Assembly (NCBI GenBank): GCA_946811185.2
Contig: OX328106.1
Span: 47,256,311-47,320,310 of the forward strand
Direction of reading: 5' to 3'
DNA length: 64,000 nt
DNA from: Hippopus hippopus
Taxonomy: Eukaryota > Mollusca > Bivalvia > Cardiida > Cardiidae
Below are positions 34,104 through 45,860 of this stretch, in pieces; positions within the stretch are counted from its first letter, which is position 1; each line of letters opens with the position of its first letter. Position numbers and translations under genes: made by a program. The notes beneath the pieces were generated by a model. That model was not told the DNA's origin, ran no database searches, and saw only the letters and a program-made list of their open reading frames with translations.

Positions 34104-34314
34104 TAACCCTTTGGCTGATTGGCGTGACTAGAGGACCTTTTGTACAAAAGGACAGGCTAGATCAAGATCAGACTGCACAGAACGTGCAGTCTGATCTTGA
34201 TCTACTCTGTCCAATAAGGAGATATCTTTCCTCCCAAAAATAACTTTGAAAAAGCAAAATTTGGGGGTTCACTATTAGCTTGAAAGTTTCATTTCACTAG
34301 CAGATTAATGGTTA
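34104..34314. mobile_element. Family A element
   Basis: AACCCTTTGGCTGATTGG start, perfect-looking core hairpin at about 34146-34210 (GATCAAGATCAGACTGCACAG arms), GCTTGAAAGTTTCATTTCAC and CAGATTAATGGTTAA end. Complete and well preserved. Confidence 0.85.
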
Positions 34315-34635
34315 AAAAAAAACAGGATTTTTTCCAATTGTGCCCAATCAGGAGCACAAATCTTCTATTGTCTGGAAAACTAGGGAAGGAAAAAAGATTA
34401 CTAAAGGTCAGATGTTTTATAATTGGATCTTAATTTGGAGAACTTCGAATACAATCCTATGAAGCTATGGATAAGCAATACAAATTGAGGGTCAACTCAT
34501 GAGTATATGTGAAAAGAGTGTGGCTAAAGGAGAAATCACTCACTATGAGCAATCTCTTAAATTGTCATAATGTTTAAAAAAAAATGCATGCTGCAAGACA
34601 AAAAAAAAATTACTCTTTGACCAAGGTAAGGGTAA

Positions 34636-35960
34636 AACCTTTCACCTGTTAATCTTGTGTTTTCATAACCCTAAGAAATAAGGATTCTGAAAACATTGTG
34701 AGGAAAGAAGTAAATGCTGGTAACCAGCATTTTTCCTTTTCCAATAAAGTTTTCTATCCTTCATAAGTGAATTTCTATCAATGGGGCCATATTAGAGTTA
34801 TCATCTGGAATTACCGGTACTTCTGATTGGGGTGAGTCAAAAATTTGTTGTCTATAAAAGAGTTAACATTTTACCAAGGAACAAAATTTTTGACTTGCCT
34901 AAATCCAAAGCATTTGCAGACCATAAATCAAATCTGGTTCAAATTGTAGGATTTATCATTGAAAGGTTGAAGGGTTAGAAAACATTTTAGGAAAAGGAGA
35001 AAATGCTAGCTACCAGCATTTTCTCCTTTACCCACAATGTTTTTAAAAGCCTTCATCCTGAAGGTCATAAAAACTCAGGGTTTTATGGGAAAAAGGTTAA
35101 AAAACCTTATTATTTTCCTTGTGTGCCTAATTAGACAGTGTATCTTCCACTTTCTGGAAAACAGGGACAAAAAGATCTAAATCAGATGTCAAATATTTTA
35201 TCATTAGATTGTTATTCAAACAAGTTATCTCTTACCATACAATCCCGACTTTTTACAACCCTGAGAAAGATGGCTTTTGAAAACATGGTTGGAAAAGGAG
35301 ACAATACTGGTAACCAGCATTTTCTCCTTTTCCCACCATATTTTCTACCCTTCCCAAAATAAATTTCAATTTTTCAGGCACATTTATTTTGTCATCTGCA
35401 AATGCTTCCAATTTGGACCAGTCTAAAACTTTGTTGTTTGGCAAAGATTTAACTCTTTTCTCTCTAACCCTTTACTAGATAACAAAATTTTAGACATGTC
35501 CAAATTGAAAGTATTTGCAGGCAACTTATAAAAAACATTGCTAAAATGATAGGATTTGTTTATAAAAGGGGGGAAAACATTGTTGGAAAAGGAGAAAATG
35601 CTGCTGATCAGCATTTTCTCCTTTTTCCCACAATGCTTTGCTATTGTGATTGTGTTGTAAAGTGTGAAGATATTTTTGGAGTGGAATGCTCATAATTTGA
35701 TGGCTGGTTAGGAATAAATCATTTAACCTTTTATCATACAATATTGAGTTTTAAAGACCCTGAGTAAAAGGCCTTTTGAAATCATTGTAGGACAAGAAGA
35801 AAATGCTGGTAACCAGCAGTTTCTACTTTTCCCTCACTCTTTTCTCCATTTTCAAAAGCAAATTCCATCATTTTAACCGTACGTAATTTGTCCTCTGCAG
35901 ATGCTTTCATTATGGACAAGTCTAAATCTATTTCATCATATAAAGAGTTTAACAATATGA
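34636..35960. mobile_element. Five family B elements, two back-to-back pairs
   Basis: Copies at 34636-34866 (+) and 34866-35099 (-) share the GAGTTAAC junction. Copies at 35222-35452 (+) and 35455-35672 (-) also abut, and a further + copy is at 35725-35950. The 35222 and 35455 copies have long, nearly perfect core arms (GGAAAAGGAGACAATACTGG; GGAAAAGGAGAAAATGCTGC). Confidence 0.85.
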
Positions 35961-35999
35961 TTTACCATTATGACATGACTGTAAGACATGGAGGCATAC

Positions 36000-36955
36000 T
36001 GAGAAGTACCGTTAACTATTTCCGACAGAGTGTACAAGGAAGGGCAAAATTGACCGAAAGCTTTTTTCATTGTGAAATATCATCACTGCATTGTTTATAT
36101 ACTCTTTGGCTGATTGATTTTCTTAACATTTGCTACTTGTATCTATCTGGCTAGTTCAAAACCCATTTCCTTGTCTTCATCTTGTTACCTTCTGCCAGCA
36201 CATTTCTTCATCTCACAGAAGACCTTTCATGTAAACAAATTGGCAGTAGGAAAAAATGCTCCTAACATGCAACTTCTTGTATACATGTTTCTATATGTGC
36301 GTATATCTGCCATAAACTTAAAGAGGCCCTTATACTCATTTTCAGCCAGTTTTAACTCATTTTGTCTTTATTTTATCGAACTATAGTCATTCTCATATCT
36401 TCATGCCAAATATTGCGCCTCACGGTTGCAAGGTTGCTTAGATTACGATTGATACAAAATGCATTTCGCTGAGTTGCGCCTTCCATGTAAACAGACTCGT
36501 CGTTTCCGGTTTTTGAATCGAAGATTTCGATATATCCGTTATACACTCGGGTAGATTCATATGATGATCATAGATTCTGTCACTTGACTATATTTGACCT
36601 TCGCCCTGCGTCTAATGAGGTAAACAATGGAAAATGGAGGCTTCTCTGTTGCAGCCTCAATTTTCAGACGGAGGTCGCTGCCTATATACAAATTACACTG
36701 TGTCCAACTCTAGGCGGAAACCTAGATAAATTTCCGTGACGCACCGCCATTGTTTACAGCTTCGATCGTCAGCCAGTTTTCTTCTGACCAATGTTCGGTT
36801 TCTAATACAAATCTCCGTCTTTCTTTTTTTCAATTACACCATATATATCAGTAATTTATCCATGTTTACACAAAGGACTGATTTCTGTATGATTCTAAAT
36901 TGTTCGAAATTTAACAGCGTTTTTGCTCACCGGCTGTAGACGGGCATCTTTAAAT
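36000..36955. other. Intron 1 sequence without recognisable features
   Basis: About 36430-36800 is richer in CG dinucleotides than the surrounding introns (TTGCGCC, GTCGTTTCCGG, CTCGGG, GACGGAGGTCGC, GTGACGCACCGCC). It has no open frame or splice pair I can support, and could be a regulatory stretch or a repeat unique to this window. Confidence 0.35.
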
Positions 36956-36957
36956 TT

Positions 36958-37190
36958 GAGCAATGGTGTGTGAAAGAGGGTTTAATGCATCTACAAAAAG
37001 TTTTGATTCAGGTCAGCCTGCACATTCTGTGCAGTCTGGCTTGAGTCAAAACTTATTGCTATTGGTCACTTTCCTGTATGTTAAAGGACCAGTATTTCTC
37101 ATGATTCAGCCAGTTGTTTGACAAAATGGGTTTTAAGAATTCATGATTGTAATTATGCATTAAACCCCCTTCTGCCAGAGCAAGGCTCTT
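36958..37190. mobile_element. Family C element, CpG-depleted
   Basis: GAGCAATGGTGTGTGAAAGAG start; the core CAGGTCAGCCTGCACATTCTG / CAGTCTGGCTTGAG lacks the CpGs of fresh copies; CCAGAGCAAGGCTC end. An old copy. Confidence 0.75.
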
Positions 37191-37342
37191 TTGTTTTCAA
37201 TAGTCTCATTTTACTAGGATGTTTTTAGGGAGATCACCTGCTGCAAATTTGTGCCTTGATAAAATGAGTTATTTCTGTCCAATTACCATTACACACTGTA
37301 CCAGCCTTTGTGTATGGTCTGTTTTAGGCCCAAAAAATATAT

Positions 37343-37571
37343 TAACCCTTTACCGTGTAATCCTGACTTTTAACCACCCTGAGGAAGAAGCCTTTTGAAA
37401 ACATTGAAGAAAAAGGAGAAAATGCTGGTAACCATTATTTTCTTCTTTTCCCACAATGTTTTCTACGCTATCACAGACGAATTTCTTCACTTAGTCACGT
37501 TTTAATTTATTGTCTGTGAAGACTTTGAATTTTGACAAGTCTACAATTTTTTGGTGTTGTAAAGAATTAAC
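37343..37571. mobile_element. Family B element
   Basis: TTAACCCTTTACCGTGTAATCC start, GAAAACATTGAAG, core GAGAAAATGCTGGTAACCAT, TTGGTGTTGTAAAGAATTAAC end. Confidence 0.8.
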
Positions 37572-37739
37572 GTTTTTCTGAGTTGTACTGACAACCCCTG
37601 TTAAATTGATTGTATGGTGTTTAACACCATTTTTAACATTATTTCAGATATAACGCAGCATCCAGTGCACCTATCTATGCTTTCCAGGAGTTTAATTTAC
37701 CAGTAATCTGTACAATATTCTTTACTTACCACTGGCTGC

Positions 37740-37898
37740 TTTCCCACATAACCATCGTCAAAATAAAGGACAGAGAAAATGAATCCTGTCACAATGACTA
37801 TCATAAATCCTCGGAAAGAAATTGGCAGAGCCGGGGATCGAACCAGCGACCTCCTGTTCTCAAGTCCTGTACGCTACCGACTGAGCTACCAGGGCTTG
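37740..37898 (-). mobile_element. tRNA-derived SINE, minus strand
   Basis: Minus strand: GCCCTGGTAGCTCAGTCGG (A box TAGCTCAGTCGG), GGTTCGATCCCCGG (B box) and a body with TCCTGTCACAATGACTATCA in inverse. The body word GACTA/CAATGACTA is shared with 7602-7722, so these belong to one SINE family. Confidence 0.7.
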
Positions 37899-38267
37899 GC
37901 ACAAACCCTGTTAGATTAGCCTGTCTGTAAATCATGTGGTTTGGTTGTCTCTTGTTCTGCATATTTGAATAGCATCAGTTTCACCATGTATGTGTATCTT
38001 GTTGAAAAAACTGTCAACAAACATTTTTCAATTTCAAACTAGGTTGAATGAGATACTTTTTTTGCGTTTTTCTGGAAGAAAATGTCAAGTGTTATTCTCT
38101 ATTCTAATTATCTTATAATTTGAGAAAAACAGATGAATAAGAATATCATTATTTATCACAGAATGACAAAATTGTCATCTTAGAGCAAAATCTGGTGAAA
38201 TATGGTTCTCCGCCCTACCATAAAGTACATTTCATTTTTTCCCAGTAGAAGCATAAATTGGTCTTAA

Positions 38268-40288
38268 CTAATTACCTTATGACAGAATGTTAGGTCGGCC
38301 AAAATTGAAAGCGCTTGCAGACGACACATTAAATATCTCTCATATGAAGAGACTTGTCTTTGATAAGAGAGAAAACATTGTGGGAAAAGGAGAAAATGCT
38401 GGTAACCAGCATTTTCTCCTTTTCCCACCATGTTTTCAAATCTTTTTCGAGGGCCGTTAAAAGTGGGTATTGTGTGGTAAAGGGTAAGTTAAAACCTTAT
38501 GACAAATTGTTAAAATCATTCTTTTTTTGTAAGGTATTTCAGATGACATATAAAATGTGGCTCAAATGATGATATTTGTCTCTGAAAGCACAGAAAACAT
38601 CGTGAGAAAGGAGAAAATACTGTTTATCAGTATTTTCTCCTTTTCCTACAATATTATAAAAAGCTTTCCTCCATGGGGTTAGCTAAAACAGGAGTTGTTC
38701 GAAGAAGGCCCCAAGAGAAATAATTACCATATATAACAATACCAAGTTCAAAATGGTTACAAGAAAAAACTATTTATGTCAGAAAGCAAGATCTCTCTCC
38801 CCAATTAACTGACAGTTTCCTTGGCCTGCTAACTGTTTACCAAACAATTCCGAGTTTTAAGGCAAGGCTTTTGAAAACATTGTGGGAAAAGGAGAACATG
38901 CTGGTAAACAGTGTTTTCTTACTTTTCCCAAAATTCATTCTACCCTATCAAAGTCAGATATCATTATTTAAGCTAAATTTAATTTTTTTGTCTGCAAATG
39001 CTTTTGGTTTTGGTCCAAAATTATGTTGTTTGGTATAAGAGTTAATCAGCACTTTTGCTTTTTTCCATAATGCTCTTAACTCTTTTAACTCTTTACCACA
39101 CAATCTTGCGTTTTAATGACCTCAATATAAAAGGCTTTTGAAAACATTGTAGGAAAAGGAGAAAATGCTGGTAAGCAGCATTTTCTCCTTTTCCCACAAT
39201 ATCTTCTACCCTTTTTGATACAAATTCTGCCATTTAAATATCATTTTATTTGTTGTCTGCTAGTGCTTAGAATTTGGACAAGTCTAAAATCTTGTCATTA
39301 GCAAAGAGTTAAAGGCTACTCCTACCATTTGAGTCATGTTTCATTTGCTGCATCTGCCTGAACATGGAAGAGTCCATTTTGTGGGATCTCATGCAAATAT
39401 GTTATCATAATTTATCAGGTTTATTAACTCTGTACCACATGACAGAATTTTACGTTTGTCCAAATTCAAAGTACTTGCCGATGGCAAGAAAAAATTTAGA
39501 CTTGTCCAAATTCAAAGTGGTTGCAGATGGCAAATTTAACATGGCCCAAGTAATTAGATCTGTAAAACTAGAAATATTTTTTAACCCTTTACCACACAGT
39601 CCTGTGTGACCCTGAGAAATAAAGCTTTTAAAACGTTGTGGGAAAAGGAGAAAATGTTGGTAACCAGGATTTTCTTCTTTTCCCACAATGTTTTCTTATC
39701 CTTTACAGACAAATCCCATTACTTGTGCCACATTTACTATGTCCTTTGGAAATGCTTCCAATTTGGATCCTTCTAAAATTTTGTCAATTGGTAAAGAGTT
39801 AAAAAGATAGACGGTGTAAGAGATTCTGAAAGATGAATTTTGATATTAACACTTTTGTGAGTCAATATGAAGAGAAATAATGAAAAGTAACCCCACCAGT
39901 AGTTGCCTCTTTTTCCCCATTGTTTTGTATATTGTTGAAAAGCGAAATTTTGTAGATCAAAAGCCAGCATAGTCAGCTACGTAGAAAGACATTGTTTGAA
40001 AAGAAGAAAATGCTGGGGACCAGCATTTTTTCCTTTGCTGCCAATGATTTCAAAGGCTTTCTTTTCAAAGGTCGAGATTGTGTAGTAGAGGGTTAAAAAT
40101 AGACACATGAACATAGTTATTGATTGGAAACAACCTGTTATCTTACTCTTTACCAAACAACAAAATTTTAGACTTGTCTAAATTAAAAGCATTTGCAGAC
40201 AAAAATTAGGATGTGGCTAAAATGAAGGAAACCATCTTTGAAAGGGTAGAAAACATAGTGGGAAAAAGAGAAAATGCTGTTTACCAGG
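38268..40288. mobile_element. Cluster of family B elements
   Basis: Copies at about 38268-38487 (-), 38500-38712 (-, degraded), 38828-39052 (+), 39085-39312 (+), 39426-39590 (- partial), 39583-39802 (+), 39985-40100 (-) and 40144-40288 (-, cut off by a C element). The 38268 and 39085 copies have long, perfectly paired cores (GGGAAAAGGAGAAAATGCTG). Confidence 0.8.
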
Positions 40289-40534
40289 TTGAAAAGGGGG
40301 CATAATACATCTCAAAGATGCATGGTACCAGGCAAGCTATCACATACTTATGGATCCATAATAGCCACCTTTTTTATCAACCATCTTAATCCTGAGGTAG
40401 ACTGGTCCTTGGGCATACAGAAATTCAACCAGTAGCGAAAAGTTTCGGCCCAGATCAGCCTACGTGGACTGAGCAGGTTGACCTGGGTTGATACTTTTTA
40501 CAGCTGCATTAAACCCCCTTTTCACAGAGCATGG
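40288..40534. mobile_element. Family C element joined to a broken B element
   Basis: GAAAAGGGGGCATAATACATC start, CCAGTAGCGAAAAGTTTCGG, weakened core, AGAGCATGGTTCA end. It begins where the preceding B copy stops, just after its TGCTGTTTACCAG core half. Confidence 0.75.
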
Positions 40535-40606
40535 TTCATTTCATTTGTATTTGAGTATTCTGTAAAACAGTCACTTTTTTACTTTGTTTTCCGATTGTTT
40601 TTATAG

Positions 40607-40690
40607 CACATGGACAGTTCAGACTTTCATCGTATCCAACACAATCAAGATATCAACATCCCAGAATGCAATGAGGCTCCATGCCAAAAG
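40607..40690 (+). CDS. Exon 2: Cys-box spacer and second Cys group
   Basis: Acceptor TTTTTATAG ends at 40606 and donor AAG|GTTTGT follows 40690. The 28 codons are phase 0 at both ends. The peptide (residues 47-74) is polar and ends P-E-C-N-E-A-P-C-Q-K, giving Cys67 and Cys72. Cys43 to Cys67 spans 23 residues, a spacing like that I recall between the first Cys pair and the Cys cluster of vertebrate anosmin-1. The exon is supported by frame continuity with exons 1 and 3 and by the Cys pattern. Confidence 0.78.
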
Positions 40691-40749
40691 GTTTGTATTT
40701 TCTGTTGTTTAATATACAATGTACACACATGTCTTTGACCATGATCTTT

Positions 40750-41535
40750 TGGCCCTTTACAAAACAATTTTGTATATCAACAAACCTGGTAGTGAAAACT
40801 GTGGGAAAGGGAGAAAGTACAACTACTACGTTTTCTAGCCTTTTGAAGACAAATGTCATCATTTAATTAACATTGACTTTGTTGTCTGCAAATGCTTACA
40901 ATTTGGACTGGACTAAAATTTTGATGTATGAAAAAGAATTAACTTGTAGGGTCCTTATCTCTACTTTAATTGGTTATGCAACTCCATTGGATCAAGATCA
41001 GACTGCAAAAATGTGCAGTGAGGTTTTAGATCCACATGGTCCAGCATGTTGACACATTGTTGGTCATTGGTAGCCTTGAAATGTCAAAATATCATCAGGG
41101 TGTTTATTTCCTTGTTTAAAATTTACATGTACATGTATCCTTTACCAAAACAATCCTTTGTTTTGATAACCCTGATGGCAAAAGCTTTTGAAAATATTGT
41201 GGGGGGAAAAAAGAAAAGGTTACCAGCATTTTCTCCTTATCCCACAATGTTTTCTTACCTTTAAAAGATAAATTCCATTATTTTAGACACATCCTTTGAA
41301 TATGGACATGTCCAAAATTTTGTTCTTGGTAGAGGATTATTGGCACTTAAAGAGTTAGTTAATTATTACATATATGCAAATGATGGTAACCATTTATCTC
41401 CTTTTCCCATTATATTTTGTTGCGCTTTTCAACTACAAATGCCATCGATTGAGCCAGATTCAATTTATGATCTGCAAGTGTTTCCAATTTGGATAAATCT
41501 TAATTTTTGTCATTTTGTAAAAAGTGGATACATGT
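40750..41535. mobile_element. Degraded B elements with a family A core between them
   Basis: B remnants at about 40750-40945, 41140-41340 and 41375-41535; a family A core fragment (GATCAAGATCAGACTGCAAAAATG) lies at 40990-41042. Confidence 0.6.
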
Positions 41536-41539
41536 ACGT

Positions 41540-42100
41540 TTAGTTGAATGAATCAAGTATTTGTAGTAGTGGTAGAAATTTGGCTGTAAACACAAATTGA
41601 GGGATCTGATTAACTTTCCAAGGCTTTTATAGCAGAAAAAGATAATGGTTTTCCATTTTACGTCATCAAGTAATTAACTAATTTGCAATTTTCAGGAAAC
41701 TCTTTCATCATATTTGCTCATTAATACATGGTTTTATCCATAATATTAAACAACTTAAAAAGATGCGAGAAAAATGGAGAAACTGTTTGTTACAAGTCTT
41801 ATGTAGTGTCATAAAACTTTTTTTCCAGCTGTGTGGGTTTTATCTTGGTCTATCAAAAGGGGATACCATACTGCTCCTTTCCTTTAAATTTACATCATTT
41901 ATAGCACTTTCAATGGTTTTTGATAGGTATAAATCTATCCTTTGGTGATCTGTTAAATTATCCTTTGAGGCTTTGAAAGAGGAGCAAAACTCATTTCAAT
42001 CAATCAATCTTTACTGATAATGATGTCACAGAGAGGTTAGATATATAGGCACTTCAAACCTGCCTTGCTATAGAGCTAGCATTTACAGTGATGCAGTTTG
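41540..42100. other. Intron 2 sequence without recognisable features
   Basis: AT-rich; no element ends or plausible exon seen. Confidence 0.4.
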
Positions 42101-42117
42101 GCACAGTTCTCTCTGTG

Positions 42118-42175
42118 CAAGTTAAGCAACATGGTTATAGCTAGTGCCTGGATGGGTGACCAGGCTCTTGCACAT
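42118..42175 (+). repeat. 5S rRNA-like fragment
   Basis: CAAGTTAAGCAACATGGTTATAG followed by CTAGTGCCTGGATGGGTGACCA closely resembles the conserved 3' half of animal 5S rRNA, including the internal control region (AAGTTAAGCAAC...TGGATGGGTGACC). The 5' half of 5S is not recognisable. It may be a 5S-derived SINE (SINE3 type) head or a pseudogene fragment. Confidence 0.65.
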
Positions 42176-42234
42176 CACAATGATATACAAAACTTGTCTA
42201 TAGAATGCAGCCCATTCATTATTTTGTGCAAGTT

Positions 42235-43300
42235 TTAATTTTTTGTCTGCAAATGCTTTCAGTTTTGACCAATCAAAAAATGTTTTGTTTGGTAAAGAGC
42301 TATAGAATATGAACTTGTATTCTGGATATTATGAATAAAATTAGACAAATTGAAAACATGCTGATTTTCCAATATATGCAATTCCCATTTGCCACGTTGT
42401 TTTTGAAAGTTTTAGAAGTTAAAGAATCAAATCACACAAATCGTAACAATGCAGTGGGTCAAGTTTTTTGTGGTATTTGTCGGAGACATTACCACTGTGA
42501 GTTCAATATTGAATTTTGAAGACCATGTATTGTATTTTGTGCAAAGCCGAAGGAAATAAACCCAATTAAACTCAATTTTTCTCTTGCAAATGAGTTTTTC
42601 GGTAGCACTCAGATATGTAATTGGAAATGGCATGTTACAATACACTGGGTGAGGCCATCGATCGTGGAAATACTAATTTTTGATTGAAATAGCCTCACTC
42701 ACTCATAGCCTTCTATATATTGGCTCAATGATACAAAATTTGTCTACCAATCACTTTTTCCTGGACTTTTTCGTTCCAAAACCAGTTCGTCCCATGGCTT
42801 GTTCATCCCATGATTGCACGCTACTCCATTTGATTGGGCATGAATATTTATAGATCGAAATAATTGATTGTAATGTTGGGAATTAAATGTTAACGGCCAA
42901 AGATATTTCAAAATCATAGTTTTCAGGTACAAACATAATTTTATTTGATATATTCACTTGGTTTCTCTCTCTATCCATCATGCATCCTACTGTCAAGGGA
43001 CGTTTCTCCTGACTCCTCCTAATGATCAAAGGGAAACCACCAATATACAAATAATCCTAACTTTGTCATGAGTACTCTCCCTTCAACCAAAAAGATATTC
43101 ATCTGCTTAGTAGGTTGACTTTCAAGGAAATATTTGAATAATATTTCTCTTTTTCTTTCAAATTATTAATTCCACACAATGGCTTCCTTGACAAATACAC
43201 CTCAGCGTTCTCAATGCTTTGATTACTAAATCCAGTTACAGTTCAAAAGAGATAACCCTTGACCAAGCCGGAATAGTTGATCCTAATGGGAAGAAGGCTA
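42235..43300. other. Intron 2 sequence, one B remnant
   Basis: A B right end lies at 42235-42302 (TTTGTCTGCAAATGCTTTCAG...TTTGGTAAAGAG). Beyond it I see no recognisable feature up to 43300. Confidence 0.45.
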
Positions 43301-43304
43301 AGAA

Positions 43305-45170
43305 AAGAAGGAAATCCCAAGTTTTTACAAACTTGATATAGAGGGCTTTTGAAAAGAATGTGGGAAAAGGAGAAAGGAGTAACCAGCATTGTATCCTATT
43401 CCCACAATGTTTTTTGCCCTTTCATAGATAAATACCATCATTTGTGGCACATTTGATTTGTTGTCTGCAAAATGCTTTCAAATTGGACAAGTCTAAAATT
43501 TTGTTTTTCAGGAAAGAGTTAAGTCATAAGCATGCAGTAATGTGGTTAGTGAACTTTTCACGTGACTGCATGTTCATATATTATATGATATTCCATTATA
43601 ATGAGATGTTATCATTATTATAAGATATACCACAGGTAGATAATCCTCTATGCAGCTGCTGTACTAAAATGTTTTCATTTTCATAAAAATATCAGATATA
43701 ATTATGTTCATTCTGGTATTTTAACAGCTCTTTTATAAAACATTTCAAAAGCTTTAAAGCAGATAAAAAGATAGAACAACCTAGAGATTCTACTATTTTC
43801 AAAATTTGAAAGGAATACTGAAGATAGATCAGCTGCCTACGAATTTCAACTTTAATTTCAAGAATGAAAACCAAACCACATAAACAAGCCAATTTCAAAA
43901 GTTTTACTTTTGAAACAAAAACAAAATTTAATTAAAGAAGGCAGTGTTCAAGCACCACAACACTTTACCCTTTACCACAGAATCGCGAGTTTTAAGGACC
44001 CTGAGGAAGCAGCCTTTTGAAAACATTGTGGGAAAAGGAGAAAATGCTGGTAACCAGCATTTTCTCCTTTTCCTACAATGTTTTTACACTCTCACAGATA
44101 AATACCATAATTTGAGCCACATTTAAATTGTTGTCTGCAAGTGTTTTCATTTTGGACATGTGTAAGATTTTGACATGTGCTAAGGTGTTAACTGTTACAG
44201 TGCTAAACAAATAAAATGAACAATCTGAGTGTTAGTGCAATTTTAAAGATTTTTTTGTCAGAATGCTTGACAAAGTAGCAGACAGTCAAGATCCATCATC
44301 TTGAAAAATGCAGAATGATCTTTCATCTGCACTGCCTGATGTTTTATGGTACGTTATGGACAAATTTTGAGCCTCTTTACCCCCCTCCCACCTTCAAACC
44401 CCCCTCCCCCCCCCCGCAAAGAAAAAAGAAAATTAAATGTGGCTCAAATGGGAGGGAAAAATTGTCATTGAAAGGGTAGAAAACAATGTGGGAGAATGAG
44501 AGAATGCTGATTACTAGCATTTACTCAATTTTTTTCCAAAATGTTTTCCGAGGCTTTTCTTGTTCAAGGTCATTAATGTCTTAATTGCTTTGTAAAGGGT
44601 TAAATGTATGGTCATTGAAATCTTCTTTGCATGTATACTATTTTTCAGATAGCTAATCTTAAACTGTCTGCACAGAAGGGGCAGTCTGATCTTATTCTAC
44701 CAGTCACTATTTGTAAATTCACCTTAAATTTTCCTAAATACTGGAAAGTTTTAATGCATTTTTGTTGATGGAAAATAAAGCTCACTTACTATAGAGGATA
44801 TAAAATCCATCAAAAAAGAACTTAAAATGCCATCATTTATATTGAAGGCTTGAATTTATTTCTCGCCTTATCACCTTCATGCATTTTCTGGTAAAACCTA
44901 GATTTTTCCAAAACTTCCATTAACAATGCATTTTAAACGTAATCCTTTATCAGATGAAAAAGCTGTAGACTTTCCATTCCAAAATTGAAAGCTTTTGCAG
45001 ACAACAAATCCAATGTGACTCAAATGACTGGTTACCTGCATTTTCTCTTTTCCACAGAATTTTTTTCTTTTCTTTCATTGACAAATTCAATCACTGTAGC
45101 TGCATTTGATTTTTTGTTTGCAGATGCTTCCAGTTTAGAGGAGCCTAAGATTTTTATTTGGCAAAGAGTT
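43305..45170. mobile_element. Cluster of family B elements
   Basis: Copies at about 43305-43522 (+), 43963-44191 (+, with a perfectly paired core), 44430-44605 (-, preceded by a C-rich run at 44385-44416) and 44940-45170 (-). Degenerate family A/A2 cores lie at 44275-44345 and 44650-44705. Confidence 0.75.
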
Positions 45171-45192
45171 AGACTGGCCATCACAATTGATT

Positions 45193-45401
45193 TTAACCCT
45201 TAAAGCACCTTTCACTATAGTTGCCTTTCTAGTCAGTGTAAATTAAGATCAGACTGCACAAAATGTGCAGTCTGATCTTTGATCTTCACTGACTGCTTTG
45301 CTGAGCAAGAGCCACCTTGACACAATTGCAATTTTATGTATTTGGATCTTATTTCTGGATTTAAGATGCCTACTGTGTTTATTTGGCGCTCTAAAGGTTA
45401 A
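45193..45401. mobile_element. Family A2 element
   Basis: TTAACCCTTAAAGCACCTTTC start, core hairpin 45233-45296 (GATCAGACTGCACAAAATG arms), GGCGCTCTAAAGGTTAA end. The inverted ends TTAACC.TTAAAGC / GCTCTAAAGGTTAA include the TTAA target. Confidence 0.75.
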
Positions 45402-45771
45402 TTGCTGGTAGGAAAGCAAGATCGAATCAAGATGAGACTGAATGATAGTCTTATCTTTGATCTATGTTTTCAAATACTTTGTGAAATGTCCTTGACAACT
45501 TGCAATAGTGATCTTAAAATTAGATTCATTCATTTACAGAGAATGTCTATTTCATTCAATTTGCTCCTTAGGGGTTCAAAGTTTACCTATTATTCTCAGA
45601 AGAAGCATTTTTATACAGTTTGCTGCCAAAATTTTTCAAAGCATTCAGATAACTGGGAAAGCACTCAAAAGCCAGGATAGGAAACTGAGTGAAAAGCTTG
45701 TAAAGGAAATACAAATTCCTAATTATTAGTCTTTGATGATATTGTCTGTTTATCTTTCTTTTCTCTTACAG

Positions 45772-45831
45772 TGCCTTATACCATGTAGAACAAAGGGAGT
45801 TGTCAATGAAACTTGCTCTGACATTTGCAAG
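45772..45831 (+). CDS. Exon 3: central Cys-box
   Basis: Acceptor TTCTCTTACAG ends at 45771 and donor AAG|GTACAT follows 45831. The 20 codons (residues 75-94) are phase 0 at both ends and contain C-L-I-P-C, then N-E-T (an N-glycosylation sequon at Asn86) and C-S-D-I-C. With exon 2 this gives C-x4-C-x2-C-x3-C followed by C-x3-C, the layout of the anosmin-1 Cys-box. ROS receptors have related C-x3-C pairs. A Helentron-like element begins only about 30 bp after the donor. Confidence 0.82.
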
Positions 45832-45860
45832 GTACATGTAAAAACTGTATAGTGACTTTT

